Origin: Tulasnella sp. 424
Taxonomy: Eukaryota > Basidiomycota > Agaricomycetes > Cantharellales > Tulasnellaceae
Length of the DNA stretch: 64,000 nucleotides
NCBI GenBank assembly: GCA_019633425.1
Contig: WSUB01000066.1
Coordinates: 62,001 to 126,000 of the forward strand
Reading direction: 5' to 3'
Shown here: positions 1-11,845 of the stretch, in pieces
How the letters are laid out: each line of letters starts with the position of its first letter
Numbering within the stretch: position 1 is the stretch's first letter
Notes under the pieces: generated by a model
Database searches by the model: none
Told to the model about the DNA's origin: nothing
What the model saw: only the letters and a program-made list of their open reading frames with translations
Position numbers and translations under genes: made by a program

Positions 1-2613
1 GTCAAAACTGGCGCCGGAAGCAAGAAGGCGAGGAAAAAGCCAACTCAACTTCTGTCATCCGAGGTGGACAATGAAGGAGCGGAAGGTATTATTTCTCTTT
101 CCGTGTATTATGCCAATGACGTTGATGAGCTTCTATGCTTCCCGCTTCCCCGGACGATGCAGACGATATGGACAACGAGGGTAAGTAATTGCGCTGTGTC
201 GGTTGTCCATACCGTTTGTTTACTTACGCCCGATTTTTCGCCGACATTTTACTATTCTTTCCTTATTCCCACCGACCCTCATGCAACACGAAACCATTCA
301 GCGCGTCCCTCTCGTGTTCAGACACGCTCGGCATCGGCTCTTGCATCAGGTAAGTGGACTTATGGGCGTTCCCCTCACATTTTTGCGCTAACACAACGAT
401 CCAGGTCAACGCAAAACGCGGCAGGCTTCAAAGTCGCCGGCGAAGCAGCAGGCTTCAAGGTTGCCAGCAAAGCGGCAGTCGAGGTCGCCGGTAAAGCGGC
501 AGGCTTCGAAGCCGTCAGGAACACAGCGGGCTTCAAGGTCGCCGGTAAAGCGTCAAACTGCGGGGGAAAGAAGCGCAAAGCTCTTGACGAAAGGGTGAAT
601 TCGGTATGTCCCTGGAGCGATTGACATTCTCAGAAGCTCATATATGTCTTCTTTTCCTAGTTCACATTCACGGACCAACCACCCGCACCGCCACCAAAGA
701 AGTTGAAGCTTGCGCCCAACATTGGCATCCCAGTCAAAGCAACGGATCAAGTGCCAGCAGCAACGCATTCCCATCAGCCTCAGAACCCAACTGCCGGCCC
801 GTCAAGATCGCAAACTTCAAATCCTCGTTCAACACCAAACTCCACCGCGCGACCGACCGAGCGGCCACGTATCTTTCCCCAATGGGCAACACCCCTTCCA
901 CAGGGAACGAACCCCGGACTTCTACCCCGTGCTCCTGTCCCACCTCTCCCGACTACGGGGATAACCCAACCTGGACCCTTGGGACCTGTGACACGGCCTC
1001 CGCAACCTCGGCACGTCTCCAACTCAACGCTTCACCGTCACAAAGATCCGGCCCCGGCAGCTTCGCGCTCCAGTGACCCAGGAGAGTACCGCCGGGCAAA
1101 TCCGGTCCAGGATGCTGCCGATACCACTACCGACGCACTCCAGGTTGATTTTGGTGATGATGGTGTTTGGCCTGACTTGGGTGATCGGGCTCAAGATAGA
1201 GGCGGCAGGCAAGTCCAGCGAGAGGAAGAAACTCGGCACGCTAGTAAGCGGACCCGATGGGAGGACGAGGAAGAGAATGGAGAGGGAGATGGAAATAGGT
1301 CGGAAGCAGATGGGGGGGATCAGGGGGAGCAGGAGGAGCAGGAGGCAGATCAGTTATTGGGAGAAGATCCGGAGGATATGGAGGATGAGATGGGGGGTGA
1401 GACGGATATAGGGGGAGAGGAGGAAGAGGATGGGGCTGAGGAGGAGGATGGGGCTGAGGAGGATGGGGCTGAGGATGGGGCTGAGGCTGGGGAGGAGGTT
1501 GAAGCAGGAGATGGGGGGAGACGTCGACGCAAGAGAACGAAGTCGGGGGCTGAAGGTGTAGTCAAGAAGGCATCCGCATTTGGTCGGACTGTTGGGTCGG
1601 CGGTTCAGTCAGTGTGCCGGTATGTCCGTTCCTTGGCAATCACTAAACTCCCCATGGCATCATTTGAGGAAGAGGAGAGGATCATCCGAGAAGCTTGGCC
1701 AATTGTGATGGAGTATAAGCCTTTTCGAGGGAATGATTTACCTTGGCATGAGGACTATTATCCAACGGTATGTTTACCTATAAATTTTGTGATCTGAATT
1801 TGCGCTAACCCTATTCTCAGATTCAGCAGTACTTTAGTATCATTCGAGGGAGGATTGTGGGGCATTGCCGTGTCCTTCTTCCCCGCTACTTCCCTTTCAA
1901 ACGCGATGCAGCCTCTCAGCGTAGCAATGCGAAGTTATACAAGCAGGCTATCAAGGATGATGCCTACACCTTTGAGGTATGTAATAGAACCCTCTATCTC
2001 CTTTTCTCTTATGATTTACTGTTCCTTAGGATATGGAGAACGGCGATGGTCGGTGGGCACACCCCCTTCTTTTTGATGTGATCCATGCATCTTTCTTTGC
2101 AACCCGTTCCAGCGATGGATTTCGTTTCGACTCCAAGTTCTTCAACCCAATTACTCTGCAACTCATTGCTATTGTTTTTACTGCGGTGAGTGCTTTGTTA
2201 GAGTACAAAAGGTTATACTGATCAAACACTCTGGACTAGATCCGATGTGCCCTTGATGAATGGGCCAAGGGCACTTACTTGAAGCTGCCTTTCAAAGTCT
2301 CCATCTATGGCCCAATCTATGATCGTCACTTAGCAAATCTTAGAGCCTTACGAAGTCACGACCGGGGAGCACTTAAGGAGTTTTGTGAGGAGATTTGGGA
2401 GCAAGCTAGGTGAGATCTGCATATTCAGTTCCAGCAGCAAGGAGCTGACTGTAGTCTAGTGGGTCACAAGGTGCTGCGTCTATCAAACCTGGCCCTATGC
2501 ATTCTGGTGATCAGCACTCCAAGGCAGCTAGAGACTTGCGTGATCGGGCACGTCGCCGTCGGGAGATACAACAACAGACGTTGCAAGATCAATCTTCTGA
2601 AACAGAGGCTTAG
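1..2613 (+). CDS. DUF6532-domain protein, 5' end outside window
   Basis: The function is unknown; DUF6532 proteins are common in Agaricomycetes, often in multi-copy families. The 5' end is cut by the window. I read a Lys/Arg-rich start, small exons around 1-90, 165-179 and about 300-350, a large exon from about 404, then junctions near 607/661, 1769/1821, 1977/2030, 2185/2240 and 2408/2460, stop TAG at 2611-2613. The N-terminal half is low complexity: a repeated Ala-Gly-Phe-Lys-Val-Ala pattern (421-560), a Pro-rich stretch, then a run of Glu/Asp/Gly (1270-1510). The C-terminal third, from about 1660, carries the DUF6532 signature: an Arg-Gly motif, then a PITLQLIAIVFTA helix and ALDEW followed by a Tyr/His pattern. 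It ends in an Arg-rich tail. The family call rests on pattern recognition; the first exon borders are uncertain. Confidence 0.7.
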
Positions 2614-2715
2614 TAGCTACTTCCATTCAATATACCTGTTTGGGACTCTCCATTAATCCCCTTTCCTGAGTGCATCAAATAGCGAGGTTGGTTCCAAGAT
2701 CTCTGCGACTCAAAT

Positions 2716-3060
2716 ATGTGCTATGTATCACTATATAAAACTACCTGAAACTATGAGGTGCTATGGAGCTATGACAAACTATGTAGTACTATAGGGCTAT
2801 GAACAGCTATGTATCGCTATGGAGCTATGAACAGCTATGTCTTGCTATGGACAGCTATGCGACTACCGTGGACTATGACACTATAGCAGCCTATCAGCAC
2901 ATATGAAGCTATGCAACAATGTCGCTACATCAACTATGTGAACCTACTGAAGACTATTATAGTCAACATAAATTGGCACTTACCTATGAGATGCTATACG
3001 CCTATGTTTACTATATAGTCTATGTTGCTGCCCTTAGCTTCTCATAGCATCTCATAGTAT
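2716..3060. repeat. Degenerate CTATG-rich repeat tract with a hairpin
   Basis: The pentamer CTATG, often as AGCTATG, recurs dozens of times at irregular spacing, mixed with ACTAT. Near the end CTATGAGATGCTA (about 2984-2996) is answered by its reverse complement about 50 bases on, which could fold as a hairpin. No coding potential is seen from 2614 to about 3240. It could be a decayed minisatellite or the end of a mobile element; no target-site duplication is visible. Confidence 0.6.
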
Positions 3061-3240
3061 ATACCCCCTTTCCTGATGCGTAGCGTACAGTTTCCATATG
3101 TTACAGTTACTGTGTAACCCACACTATCATGTATTTCCTTTATTCTTACATACTATAAGTAGCAACCGTACTAGCTCTACGATAACAATAACGAACGTAT
3201 AACGATCCTCATTATCGCCCCGGTCCCCTCTCATTTCATT

Positions 3241-3682
3241 CTGCCAATACTAAAAGCATATGACTTGGTCAAACTCTTTCCTGAGAACAAAATGGACCCG
3301 GCTATAGAGATTATGGCTGAAGCGCGTGCTTATTTCCAAGGTATGGTCGGAAGACCTCCTGTCTTGGTTCACGAGACCAACGCTGACTCTGTGTTCCTTT
3401 GCAGTCGCTTACAAGCGGTTCGGAGATCACGTTCCCAACCAGATTGACGCCAGCTTTGTCTCTAGGTTCGATGATGACCTTGAACTTGCGTTAGTATATA
3501 CTATTCCCGACGCCGACACATGTAGCAAGTGGCTTCAGGAGTCCCCTCAGGTAGCGAACAGGCGTGCGGCACTCGGGGACAGGAAAAAGCGGCTAGAGGC
3601 GGCTAAAGATACGCTGGCACCTATAGTCCGTCTAATTTCTCGAAACGGCTTTACGGATCCATTAGCCATTGTAGGAGACTAG
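3241..3682 (+). pseudogene. 3' relic of a dynamin-like GTPase gene
   Basis: This is the remnant of a further array member. About 33 codons match the end of exon 10 of the intact genes (a Leu-Phe-Pro-Glu-Asn stretch, then the shared IMAEARAYFQ motif). An intact GT-AG intron (about 3341-3403) follows, then an exon 11 homologue beginning VAYKRFGDHVP and ending at 3682. There is no GTPase domain, exon 1-9 homologue or start codon upstream; the CTATG repeat lies there instead. The C-terminal part is diverged: the Asp-Ser-rich loop is shortened and the last residues are unrelated to the Tyr-Arg-Gly end of copies 1-4. I read it as a truncated, old copy at the left edge of the array. Confidence 0.75.
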
Positions 3683-4353
3683 GACTAGGACCAGGACCAG
3701 GACTCTGATAGATAGTATTAACTCTGGCTTGGAAGCCCAAAGATCGGATAGCCACGCATCACCTTGCAGCAGTTCCGCGTTTTCATAATAATGTATATTG
3801 TAGTATGTTTGCAAATGTGTTTCCAGATTGCTCCAGATGGAAGTGTTGCAGTTGAAACGGAAATAGCCCTCATGGTCTAATTCGCCTGATTCCGGAGAAC
3901 CCTCAGAAAAGTAAATTTGATATTACTACACGCCTCGCGTTGATGAGTGGTTACCAACGTTCAAGATTGACGTGTCAGGCTGCCAGCTGAATTGAAGAAA
4001 AGAGTGAGAACCGGTGGCCCTATACGCTTAAAGCAAACGAGCCCTGCTTGCTCCAAGGTCTTTCAAGTTCCCTCTCAGAGTACTGACGCGGGGTATCGTA
4101 CGATCGTAATCTATGATCTGAGCCGAATATATGCAGCCTTTCACTCTGGATTTGGAACGGAACCGGGGAGATCTCTACGCGTGTTGGCCCGGGGGACGCG
4201 AAGCGTTCTGCACGTCACAGAGTCTACGGAACGAATATAATTGAGCTAACGTACTACGTCAGCTTGTAAGAAGCCTGATAGACGGTCCACCCGCGTCTGA
4301 GACCCTGAGTTCGCGTGATCGACGTGGGAATGGGGCTCTCCATCCGAAGTTGT

Positions 4354-4376
4354 CTGGGAGGACCTTCTACCTTTTC
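4354..4376 (+). promoter_or_regulatory. GGGAGGRCC element upstream of dynamin gene 1 (distal)
   Basis: CTGGGAGGACC followed by a T-rich tail, about 380 bases before the start codon. The same core lies upstream of genes 2, 3 and 4 at 8380, 12731 and 17926. The factor that would bind is unknown. Confidence 0.35.
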
Positions 4377-4567
4377 AAGAGTCTCTCTCGTGGTCCCTAG
4401 ATGCCCGACCCCCTATCAGCTCGCGCATCACTCCTATCGTACTGTATCCTTGTGAATATTCCCAATCTGGAAGAGAACATCGGTCCTCCTACAGACATAA
4501 CAAGAAGTACCAACCAATCATTCTGCGCCATCTCAACTTCTCAATCTGGATAGCGCATATACATTAC

Positions 4568-4591
4568 GTGGGAGGACCTTTTGCCATTTTT
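4568..4591 (+). promoter_or_regulatory. GGGAGGRCC element upstream of dynamin gene 1 (proximal)
   Basis: GTGGGAGGACC followed by a T-rich tail, about 165 bases before the start codon. It is a second copy of the element at 4354. Genes 3 and 4 also have a proximal copy about 130 bases before their starts. Confidence 0.35.
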
Positions 4592-4732
4592 GAGGTATGT
4601 TTCTATCGTAATATTACTGCGGCCGGCGAGGGTACTCTGATATTTATTTCACTGGACCAACAGAGCGACCCATGTCAGACTCACTCACATATCCCCTTCA
4701 TCTTTTGCACCCCTCCACCAAAGTAGCAAACC

Positions 4733-7700
4733 ATGCCCAAGAAATCGAGTGCATCCAAGAAGCGCCCATATAGCCAGAAGAAATCTACTGAGGCCGAGAT
4801 GGATTTTCCTATCCAGGAGGCACCTGCTGAAGGCTCTCAGACTCTGACTCAGAGTCAAGAAAGCTCCTTTAACTTCGTTCCAGGTTCTCCTTCTCCATCA
4901 TATTTGCGAAAGGACGAGTCGGAGCTGCAGCCGAATTTCCCAGTGCCACCGTCAAGGGTGTCGACTCCATCACCATCCAGGTCCCCATCACCTAGCGACG
5001 CCGGGTCGGATATCGAGTCTACTGACGAGGTCACCCCCGATTTGCCTCACCAAGAAACCATCTCCGGTGCCGATGTGCCGAGACTAGCTGATGAACCACG
5101 CATGGGGGAGTACTTCCAGAAGCGTCGCGACCTCTTAAATATCCTGAAGAGTTTGCACAGTACAGGGTCAGTCGCCTTAAAATTATCTTCCGTCCCATCA
5201 CTCTAAGTGATGACTTTACTTCTCTCTCAGCATTCAGAACGAGTTAGACCTTCCCCAGATCGTAGTTATCGGGTCGCAAAGTGTCGGCAAAAGCTCCCTG
5301 ATAGAATCTATGTCCGGAGTAAGTCACTTACAGGATAACCAAGTATTTGTCTGACCGAATCATATCCTATTACGCAGCTGAGGTTGCCTCGCGATACTGG
5401 AACGTGCACTAGGCAAGTCTCGACGAGGTTCTGCAAACGTGTAGAACCACGCTAACTCCATCTGTTCCTTCTCAGGTGCCCTATGGAATGTCGACTCCAG
5501 TATGGCCGGGTCTGGACGTGCAAGATCTCACTGCGGTTCGATGTCGACAGAACTGGACAACCGCTTGCAGTGGTTCGGGACATTCCCTTCGGACCCACCC
5601 TCCACAATGCAAATGATGTCGAGAAGATGCTACGTCGCGCTCAAAGAGCCATTCTCCGACCAGATTTGGACCCGTCGATATTTGTCGACGACTCGGACCT
5701 TCACGTGTTCGGCGTGCCGTTGACCTTCTCAAGGAATTGCGTTTGCATTCAAGTATCAGGCCCCAACGTCCCTGACCTCTACTTCTATGATCTTCCGGGT
5801 GAGTGCGAGAATTTGAGTACCGAGAGTATCTGTTTGACTGTTATGTGACCGTAGGAATCATTGCTAATGTTGGGGATGGTGGCAACGTGGCCGACATCAA
5901 GCTTGTCGAAGATCTGGCGAAGAGCTACATCAGGAAGCCAAACTGTATAGTGTTACTCGTAATCTCGTGTGAAAGTAAGTAACGAAGTTTCTGCTACGTG
6001 ATGTATGCCTGAAGCGGCTTCGTTCTTTTTATGCAGCGGATTTCGAAAATCAGGGTGCGGGTCGGCTTGTTCTGAAGGACCCAGCCCTGAGGCAGCGTAC
6101 CATCGGTCAGTCTATTGCATGTTCTCTTTCGACAATCGAAACATGTTCTTGGGAGCCTAACGTGACCCCTTGTTAGGTGTGCTGACGAAAGTCGACCGTA
6201 TCGAGTTTGGAACTGCGTCCAAGTGGCTCCGAATGCTCCGCGGCGAGGACCAACCTTTGATGCACGGGTGGTATTGCGTTAAGCAGCGCGACATGGGGCA
6301 ACTTCAGGAAGGAGTCACCTGGGAAGAGGCTAGAGATTACGAAACGGAGTTCTTCCAAACTACGGCTCCATGGGCTGACCTTAATCGCGTCCTGCGAGAA
6401 AGATTGGGCAGTCAGAAACTCGCCGAACGCCTCGGTTATATTTTGTCAAATCTGGTCTCTCAAGAGTAAGTACATTGACATTCGGTCTTCCGTAATCGCT
6501 CACTAAGACCTGTTCTTCGACGCTTGCTTTCAGGCTGCCTGGTATCCGGAAGAAAGTAACCACTGAGCTCGGCAAAGTCAACCATCGTCTTCAAGAACTA
6601 ACCCCTCCGAAAATCGCCGATCCTCGCCGAGTCGTAATCACTCTCCTTCGCGATTTCACGAAGACGCTCTCCAAGCACATCGAAGGCCTTCCGCCAGTCA
6701 TTAATCCTTCTGATCCGACGGACACAACCGCTACTGGCCTGCTTCACAGCCTGAACGAGGCTTATGACCGCTTCAGGGAGAAAGTGCATGAGACTGCTCC
6801 TCAGTTCAGGCCGTGGTCTACCACGGCAAACGTCGACGCGCAGACGGAGCAGCGCATGTTGGATAACGCGAAGCAGGACGACGATGCTGTGGGCCTCGGG
6901 AAAACCAACTCCCTTTATGTAGACGAAGTGATGGACTTGGCGAAAAGGTACGTAGTCCATTATCACTAAGCCTCACGGATTCCTGACCATCCGCTAGGTC
7001 AAGAACAAGAGAACTACCGGGAAACTACCCTTTTACTGTCAAAGAGAAGTTGATCGTGGAGTCCGTTCGTCAATGGTCCCGCCTTGCGCACGATTGCTTC
7101 GCGGAAGTCAAGGATATCACAGTCAAACACGTTATCCGCTTAGTCGCGGATCATTTCAAAGGCTACGATCATGGAGGACTTAAAGAGGCTGTGAGGTAAG
7201 CTTAAACTCTTCACTTCTCTCTCCGGCTGTGAACGCACTTGGACTGAACATCATTCCAGCAAAATCACCTCGGAACAGATCTTGAAATGTGCCGCTGTGA
7301 CAATAAAGAAGATCGAAGGCCTCGTCCAAGGGGAATGCGACCCATACACTCAGAACGACGAGTATTTCTTCGCGTACAAGACAAGGATCCTTACGCGGTA
7401 CAAGCTCATTCACCATGAACTCCAGGGAAAGGCCAACCTCGTCACAGCCCTTCAAGCCTACTCTCCCAACAACTCCTCCAGTACTGGTAATTCCAATCAG
7501 TGGACTTATTTGACCAACGCAATCTCAAACCTTGCCAATTTTGGGATCACTATCAACGCGGAGGACTTTGTAATGCTTTTACCCCAACACGACCTCACTC
7601 CGGCTCTCGATATTATGGCTGAAGTGCGAGCCTACTTCCAAGGTGAGCATCTTTGTTAGCACACCGAAAGCCTGGGGCTGACGCCGATGGTATGTCGATC

Positions 7701-7946
7701 TTAGTGGCATATAAGCGCTTCGGAGATAATGTCCCGAAGCTGATCGACGCCGATTTTGTACGAGCAATTGACAGCAGCGACGATGGACTAGACGTCGCTT
7801 TGATGTCTATGGACTTGAGTACGGAGAAGTGCTTGGAATATCTTCAAGAGCCGAGGTCTGTCATACACGAGCGAACCAAGTTGGGGGGCAAGAAGCAACG
7901 GCTGGAGGCGGCGCAGTTACAGCTTGAAAGATACTTCCGCGGATGA
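4733..7946 (+). CDS. Dynamin-like large GTPase, Mx-type, array copy 1
   Basis: A large GTPase expected to oligomerise through its stalk and act on membranes or other assemblies; its cellular role is unknown. I count 11 exons: 4733-5166, 5231-5318, 5378-5412, 5476-5798, 5855-5974, 6037-6105, 6177-6465, 6534-6947, 6998-7195, 7260-7642 and 7705-7946, giving 864 aa. Residues 1-115 are a Ser/Pro-rich disordered tail, followed by MGEYFQKRR and the bundle segment ILKSLHSTG. The GTPase domain has P-loop GSQSVGKSS (159-167), a switch I of the LPR-TGTCTR type, DLPG (about 291) and TKVD (360-363). The stalk and GED-like helices fill the rest. TRCPMECRL resembles the Mx/dynamin family. There is no PH domain or membrane segment. 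Intron 3 starts with GC (5413), whereas the other copies use GT there. The start is the first ATG before the open tail. Confidence 0.9.
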
Positions 7947-8731
7947 AGCAGTGTGTACCAATGTGCGTTGTAGTAACTAGATCCTATTGAATCCTTGTTC
8001 TTCAGAAACTCATGCCTTTTACGACTGCCAGAGTAGATATGGAAATGTACTATGTGTCTGTTTGGTCAATCTCCAAATTTGCAAAGCGCTGCCCACGCTC
8101 CTGGCCAGTGGCTGAACGGTAACAATGATCTTGGCCCGTTTCGGACAAACTTGAATCACATCTTTAGTGCACTGGCAAGGGATGGGCGGTACGGCGGACC
8201 CGAAGATAACATTATCGAGCGGGTCGATTCCTTCTTGAGACCCTCCGGAGTTGCTTTGACGCCCAACTGCGGCATTTGTCCGGTCAATAGGAGTCACCTG
8301 GATCTCATTTCAAAATTATTCGAGCTGTGAGACACGTGCCCTTGATCGCTTCTATGACCCACTTTGGGTAGTGCAAGTCCTGGGAGGGCCATTTATTTCC
8401 TTTTATGGAAATTCTGCGGCCTTCTTCGAACCCCTGATGATATCGATATATCCGGCCATTATTACGTCGCCCACACGCACCCTTCACTCGCTAGTTTCCG
8501 GTCAAAGTCATTGGCGAATTATCTCCTTGATTTGATGGTTGATTCCAGAGGATTTTGTGGGGGATATCCGTCCATGGGGGATCACGCGAAGCTCAGTCGC
8601 GCCTCGTGTTCGAATATCAGCACCCTTTGATATTTAAGGACAAGTGAGCATAGAGCTTTAACCCTTCTCCTCCTCCTCTTCTTCCCCCAACCACACACAT
8701 ATCGATAGTCATTCGAAACGCCTAGCCAACG
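7947..8731. other. Intergenic between dynamin genes 1 and 2
   Basis: I see no supportable gene. It contains one copy of the shared GGGAGGRCC element (8380-8404) and a pyrimidine-rich stretch just before the gene 2 start. Confidence 0.5.
8380..8404 (+). promoter_or_regulatory. GGGAGGRCC element upstream of dynamin gene 2
   Basis: CTGGGAGGGCC followed by a TTTATTTCC tail, about 350 bases before the start codon. The core and tail match the elements before genes 3 and 4, although the surrounding sequence is not alignable by eye. Confidence 0.35.
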
Positions 8732-11700
8732 ATGCAATCCAAACAGAATCGTTCGATTCCAGTCCCCGAAAGTCCCGTTATAGCAGGAATCGGGATCCCC
8801 ATGCCACCGCCTTCCCCATACTTTCAAGGGTTTGCATACAAAACACCCGCCCCGCGTACTGATCGTTCAGCAAGCCCAGTGACTGATAGAGGATACTCGT
8901 CCAGTGTGAGGGGCGGCTCAGTGCATGATATGGGATACGAGTCTAGTGTGGCCTCGAGGGCCGACTCGCCAGGGCCGGTCGGGTCTGACGAACCCGGAAT
9001 GGGCGACTACTTCAAGAAACGGCGTGACCTTTTGGACATCCTCAAGAGTCTTCACAGTACCGGGTATCGAAATCCCTTTCTAGTTAATAATTATTGCCTG
9101 ACCAACATCATTGCCGCCTCAGGATTCAAAATGAACTGGATCTCCCGCAAATCGTGGTTATCGGGTCACAGAGTGTGGGGAAAAGCTCTTTGATAGAGTC
9201 AATGTCAGGTGTCAGTGGCTTTCCTGTTGCTACGTCTTTACGAGCTTCCTAAATCGCTTTCTTCGATCTAGTTGACATTGCCTCGGGACACCGGGACCTG
9301 CACCCGGTGAGTCTTCTACGACATGTTTGGCTATCCCGATCTCAGAACTAATCCCGACACCCCCACCGCCAGATGCCCTATGGAATGTCGCTTGCAATAT
9401 GGCCAAGTGTGGTCCTGCAAAATTTCCCTCCGCTTCCACGTTGATAGAACTGGACAGACACTCGCAATAATTCGAGAGGTTCCATTCGGGTCGACCTTGT
9501 ACAATGCGGAGGACGTGGAGAAAATGCTTCGCCGTGCTCAGAGAGCGATTCTCCGCCCGGAACTCGATCCTACGTTGTTCCTGGATGACTCAGATCTGCA
9601 CGTTTTTGGCGTTCCTTTGACGTTCTCGGGCAACTGCGTCTGCATTAACGTTGAAGGACCCAACATTCCGGATTTGTACTTCTATGACCTCCCTGGTAAT
9701 GTCGGCACCCACTACCAACGGAACCCAGACCTAATTACCATTGTTAACTTTAGGAATTATTGCGAACGTTGGAGACGGCGGGAACGAGGCGGACATCAGG
9801 CTCGTTGAACAGCTTGCCAAGAGTTACATCAAGAAACCGAACTGCATTGTTCTGCTCGTTATTTCTTGCGAAAGTGAGTAATTTATTTAGATCCTTTGCC
9901 ATGTTTCGCCGCTAAAAATCAACGCTTTTGCTTGTCGCTTCTAGCGGATTTCGAGAATCAAGGAGCGGGGCGTCTAGTGCTCAAGGACCCTGCACTTAGA
10001 CAACGCACAATCGGTCAGTAGAACCCACCTACTCTACAACGTAGCAATTTTAGCTCACAATTCTCTTTATTCTCGAAAGGTGTTCTGACCAAGGTAGATC
10101 GGATAGAGTTTGGAGGAGCGTCGCGGTGGCTCCGTATGCTCCGCGGTGAATACCAACCGTTGCTTCACGGTTGGTATTGTGTCAAGCAAAGAGACTTGGT
10201 TCAGCTTCAGGAAGGAGTCACATGGGAGGAGGCGAGATCTTATGAAACGGAGTTCTTCCAAACGACCTCACCTTGGGCCGATCTCGACTTTTCGCATCGC
10301 GCTAGACTAGGAAGTCAAAAGCTTGCCGAGAAACTTGGAGGGATCCTGTCGACTTTGGTCTCTGAAGAGTACGTATATTTTTCCTTTTGTTTTCGGCCAA
10401 TCCTCTCGATTACTTACTACTCGTGATTCAGGCTTCCGGGCATTCGCAAAACCGTTAAGGCTGAATTGAACAAAGTCAACCAGCGACTCCAGGAACTGGC
10501 TCCTCCAGAAATCTCAGACCCACGTCGGATCGTCATCACCTTACTCCGGGACTTCACCAAGAAACTATCAAAGCATATCGAAGGAATTCCGCCCGCGGTC
10601 AATCCCTCCGACCCCACGGACACGACAGTCACCGGGCTTCTCCACAGTCTCAACGAAGCGTATGAACGGTTCAGGGTGAAATTGCACAAAACCGCGCCCC
10701 AGTTCAGACCCTGGTCGACTACGACGAACGTAGATTCTCAGACGGAGAAGCGGATGTTGGATAGCGCGAAACAGGATGACGATGCCGTGGGGCTCGGACG
10801 CACGAACAAGCTTCATGCGGATGAGGTTATGGACTTGGCAAGGAGGTCCGTAGACTTCAAATAGACTCCGCATCGTGAACTGATCATTGCTTCGGTTAGG
10901 TCGAGGACGCGTGAACTCCCCGGAAACTATCCCTTCTCCGTGAAGGAGCGTCTCATTCTGGAATCCGTTCGACAATGGTCCGATCTCTCTCACGAGTGTT
11001 TCACGGAGGTAAAAGACATCGTTGTGAAGCACGTTATCCGAGTGGTGGAGGATCATTTCAAAGGCCATAACAACGGGGGCCTTAAAGAGGCCGTTAGGTA
11101 AGTACGACCTCTCGCCTTTCGTTCGCTTTTGCTTACTTTCGTTAAAATTGCCAAGCAAAATCACGTCTGAGCAGATCATCAAGTGTGCGGGGCTCACAAA
11201 GGCAAAAATCGATAGTCTTTTCCGGAGTGAATGCTCCCCATACACCCAAAACGACCAGTACTTCCTCGCTTACAAGACCAAGATGCTCACACGGTACAAG
11301 ATTATTCACCAAGAGCTCCAAGGGAAAACCAACCTCGTCACCGCTTTGCGCGCGTACAATCCGTCCAACCAAAGCAGCACCGGCAATAGTAGCCAGTGGA
11401 GCTATCTCAACAATGCCATCGCTAACCTGGCGAACTTTGGTATATCTGTGAAAGCGGAAGACTTCATCATGTTGTTACCTCAGCACGACCTGACCTCTGC
11501 CCTAGAGATCATGGCGGAAGTTCGGGCGTATTTCCAAGGTGAGTGTACCTGCGGTAACGTTCGGGTACGATGGAACTCATTCAAACCCTATCTCACTTCT
11601 TAGTGGCTTATAAGCGCTTCGGGGACAACGTGCCAAAGCTCATCGACGCTGATTTCGTTCAGGGTATCGACAGCAGCGATGACGGACTCGACGTCGCTCT

Positions 11701-11845
11701 GATGTCGATGGACTTGACGACGGAGAAGTGTATGGAGTACTTACAAGAACCCAGGTCCGTCATTCGGGAAAGAACGGGTTTAGCAGGAAAGAAGAACAGA
11801 CTGGAGGCCGCCCAGCTGAAGCTTGAGAAATACTACCGAGGATGA
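8732..11845 (+). CDS. Dynamin-like large GTPase, Mx-type, array copy 2
   Basis: This is a full-length paralogue of copy 1 with 11 exons: 8732-9063, 9123-9210, 9272-9306, 9373-9695, 9754-9873, 9945-10013, 10080-10368, 10432-10845, 10900-11097, 11156-11538 and 11604-11845. Exons 2 to 11 have exactly the lengths of copy 1 (88, 35, 323, 120, 69, 289, 414, 198, 383, 242). Only exon 1, which encodes the disordered tail, differs (332 against 434). The protein is about 830 aa. The tail is Ser/Gly/Asp-rich with two GYSSSV/GYESSV motifs and does not align with copy 1 until MGDYFKKRR. GSQSVGKSS, DLPG and TKVD are intact. The C-terminus ends in Tyr-Tyr-Arg-Gly like copies 1, 3 and 4. Confidence 0.9.

Larger units (their letters stand above)
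3683..4732. other. Intergenic, upstream region of dynamin gene 1
   Basis: I see no supportable gene. A short GGACTAGGACCAGGACCA repeat lies near 3680-3700. The last 400 bases hold two copies of a GGGAGGRCC element, listed separately, that recurs upstream of the other array genes. Confidence 0.5.
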
